A stretch of 6,038 nucleotides of DNA from Planctomycetota bacterium (GTDB lineage: Bacteria > Planctomycetota > Planctomycetia > Pirellulales > UBA1268). Every line of letters starts with the position of its first letter. Position 1 is the stretch's first letter. The stretch is taken from NCBI GenBank assembly GCA_003669255.1, contig QWPO01000085.1, forward strand, positions 1 through 6,038, given 5' to 3'. The translations under genes and the position numbers were made by a program. Below, piece by piece: positions 4,775 to 6,038 of this stretch. The notes below the pieces were generated by a model. That model saw only the letters and a program-made list of their open reading frames with translations. It had not been told where the DNA came from and did not search any database.

Positions 4775-6037
4775 TCAGAAGCTCACGAGCGCCCGTACAC
4801 CGGCGATCAGCGCCGGGTCTGCCAGTCGTAGAGATGGCACGACGTATTGCAGGTCGGGCGTGATGCGGATGGCCGGCGTGAGGGCGTAGTTGTAGAAGCA
4901 CTCGATTCCCTGGCCGTCGCCAACCGGACCGAACTGCGACGTGATCAGCGAGCCGATCTCGGGGCTGGCCGACGCCCAATACCAGCCCACGCCAAACGTG
5001 TCGTCACGCCGACTCCGGCCGGGCACGGTGCCCCCCACGCCAAAACTCAGAAATGCGTCGATCGGGCTGGTGTTCGGGTCCGCGATGCCCGCGCGGCCGA
5101 ACGGGCCCCAGCCGCGAGTGTCGTCGGCCGGATCAACGAATAGGAACTGATCGAAGTTCCAATACAGGCACCAGGAGCCACGAGTCGTCGGAATCGCAAC
5201 GTCCGGGTAGGGGATGTAAGCCTCGGCGATCGACGTGTAGGTGCGGCTGTTCCAGGTGCCGCCAAGAAGCTGGTGGCCCGGGCGGTCGAGCACGTTCGTG
5301 GGCACCCGCACGGCCGCCGACAGAAGCATGCCGTCGTTGAAGAGCGTGTCGAAACCGCTCGTGGCCGTCGTGTCGGTAGAGTTGAGCACGGTCACCATCA
5401 CCATCGGCCCGTCATCGGGATGGAACACGAATCCGGCCCCAAGCGTGGAGTAGGGCACCGTCGCCCCGACGATTGGATTGAACACAAACCCCATGTTCGA
5501 GAACTGCGTCTTGCCCCGACCGTGAGCAAAGGCATTCATGTCGCCGTCGAGCGTATCCATCTTGCCGGCGAACACGGAGAACGCATCGGTCAGCTCCTGC
5601 GTGAGCAGCACGTTGGTCAAGTACACTTCCTCGCTGCCGTAGACCGGCAGGTCGGCGATCAGTGTCGGCGAGATGAAGCAGCCCACGTTGCCGACGATCG
5701 TTTCGCCGTAGCGGTGCTCGGCGCGAAGCTTGAGATACAGCCCGTCCCGCACGCCGAGCTTGCCGCCGTCGGCGATCACGCAGTAGTCGCCGTGGCCGGC
5801 GTAGTCGAAGGCCTGATCGAAGCCGCCGTTGGTGTTGCCGATGTAAAAGCCCGTGTTGTCGGCGAGGATGGTCAGGCCGGCGTCGGCCAGCCGTTCACGA
5901 AAGCCGTCCTGTGAGCCCAGCAGATGCGGAGCCGTCTCATACCGCGGCTCTTCCACGTAGGGCTGCGGTGGGTTCTCCGCGCCCGCAAGGCCAACGAGGC
6001 AGCACCAGAGCCCGGCGGCGAGCCATGGCGTCCGCCG
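4775..6037 (-). CDS. OprB-family carbohydrate-selective porin, 5' end outside the window
   Basis: This outer-membrane beta-barrel (PF04966) is expected to let sugars or other small solutes cross. The frame is open to the window edge, giving 420 visible residues. An internal GTG at 5956 is not the true start, because in-frame upstream codons encode a signal peptide (WLAAGLWCCLVGLAGA) with likely cleavage after LAGA, before ENPPQ. The initiator is probably only a few codons beyond the edge. Family landmarks, numbered from the first visible residue: HLLGSQDGFRERLADAGLTI (38-57), the place of the usual L-L-G-D-W-G-G motif; GGKLGV near 91-96; FAGKMDTLD (156-164); GRGKTQFSNMGFVFNP (173-188); VPYSTLGAGF (194-203); WGPFGRAGIAD (310-320); FGVGWYW (348-354). 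It ends in Phe, the usual outer-membrane insertion signal. The four visible cysteines of the mature barrel are 86, 120, 290 and 380. The gene appears intact and stand-alone. Confidence 0.9.
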   Translation of the reverse strand, partial: RRTPWLAAGLWCCLVGLAGAENPPQPYVEEPRYETAPHLLGSQDGFRERLADAGLTILADNTGFYIGNTNGGFDQAFDYAGHGDYCVIADGGKLGVRDGLYLKLRAEHRYGETIVGNVGCFISPTLIADLPVYGSEEVYLTNVLLTQELTDAFSVFAGKMDTLDGDMNAFAHGRGKTQFSNMGFVFNPIVGATVPYSTLGAGFVFHPDDGPMVMVTVLNSTDTTATSGFDTLFNDGMLLSAAVRVPTNVLDRPGHQLLGGTWNSRTYTSIAEAYIPYPDVAIPTTRGSWCLYWNFDQFLFVDPADDTRGWGPFGRAGIADPNTSPIDAFLSFGVGGTVPGRSRRDDTFGVGWYWASASPEIGSLITSQFGPVGDGQGIECFYNYALTPAIRITPDLQYVVPSLRLADPALIAGVRALVSF

Positions 6038-6038
6038 A

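Noticed and set aside
5273..5914. 213-codon plus-strand frame opposite the porin
   Set aside because: His/Val/Glu-rich antisense shadow of a well-supported OprB gene; no domain visible.
1..6038. CRISPR arrays, tRNAs, IS ends, integron attC sites
   Set aside because: No regularly spaced direct repeats, cloverleaf, transposase or paired terminal inverted repeats, and no RYYYAAC/GTTRRRY pairs of attC type could be found by eye.

Overview
The window looks like chromosomal DNA from a high-GC, Gram-negative bacterium. The best guess is a planctomycete (Pirellula/Rhodopirellula-like), because an OprB-type carbohydrate porin, a PF09720/ParE toxin-antitoxin pair and a short coiled-coil envelope protein sit together. 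That assignment is inference; no rRNA or other taxonomic marker is present. Recognisable Shine-Dalgarno sequences precede several genes.

Left part (1-1630): about 336 bases with no gene I can defend, holding a fairly strong hairpin at 240-279. A complete 12-helix major facilitator exporter follows on the minus strand (337-1578). Divergent from it, on the plus strand, lies the wreck of an AMP-forming acyl-CoA synthetase/ligase (1715-2123). Its N-terminus and C-terminal subdomain survive, but the core is deleted, the frame is shifted and an in-frame TAG interrupts a conserved motif.

Middle (2200-3610): an intact type II toxin-antitoxin operon on the plus strand (antitoxin 2262-2516, ParE/RelE toxin 2513-2812, overlapping by ATGA). 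It has a near-consensus sigma70 promoter whose 17-base spacer contains a perfect 12-base palindrome, a likely autoregulatory operator. Convergent to it is a secreted or membrane-anchored coiled-coil protein (2866-3303, minus). Beyond that is a weakly supported small single-pass membrane ORF (ending 3603, plus).

Right part (3659-6038): an NAD(P)-dependent beta-hydroxyacid dehydrogenase-type oxidoreductase (3659-4540, minus), a short 5' remnant of a PIN-domain toxin gene just upstream of it (4566-4649, minus), and most of an OprB-family porin (4775 to the right edge, minus). The porin's signal peptide is visible, but its start codon lies outside the window.

Functionally the genes do not form one pathway. 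The porin, exporter and coiled-coil protein are envelope functions, and the dehydrogenase is a stand-alone metabolic enzyme. The intact toxin-antitoxin unit and two gene remnants suggest an accessory stretch with gene turnover. I found no CRISPR array, tRNA, rRNA, insertion sequence or evident novel multi-gene system.
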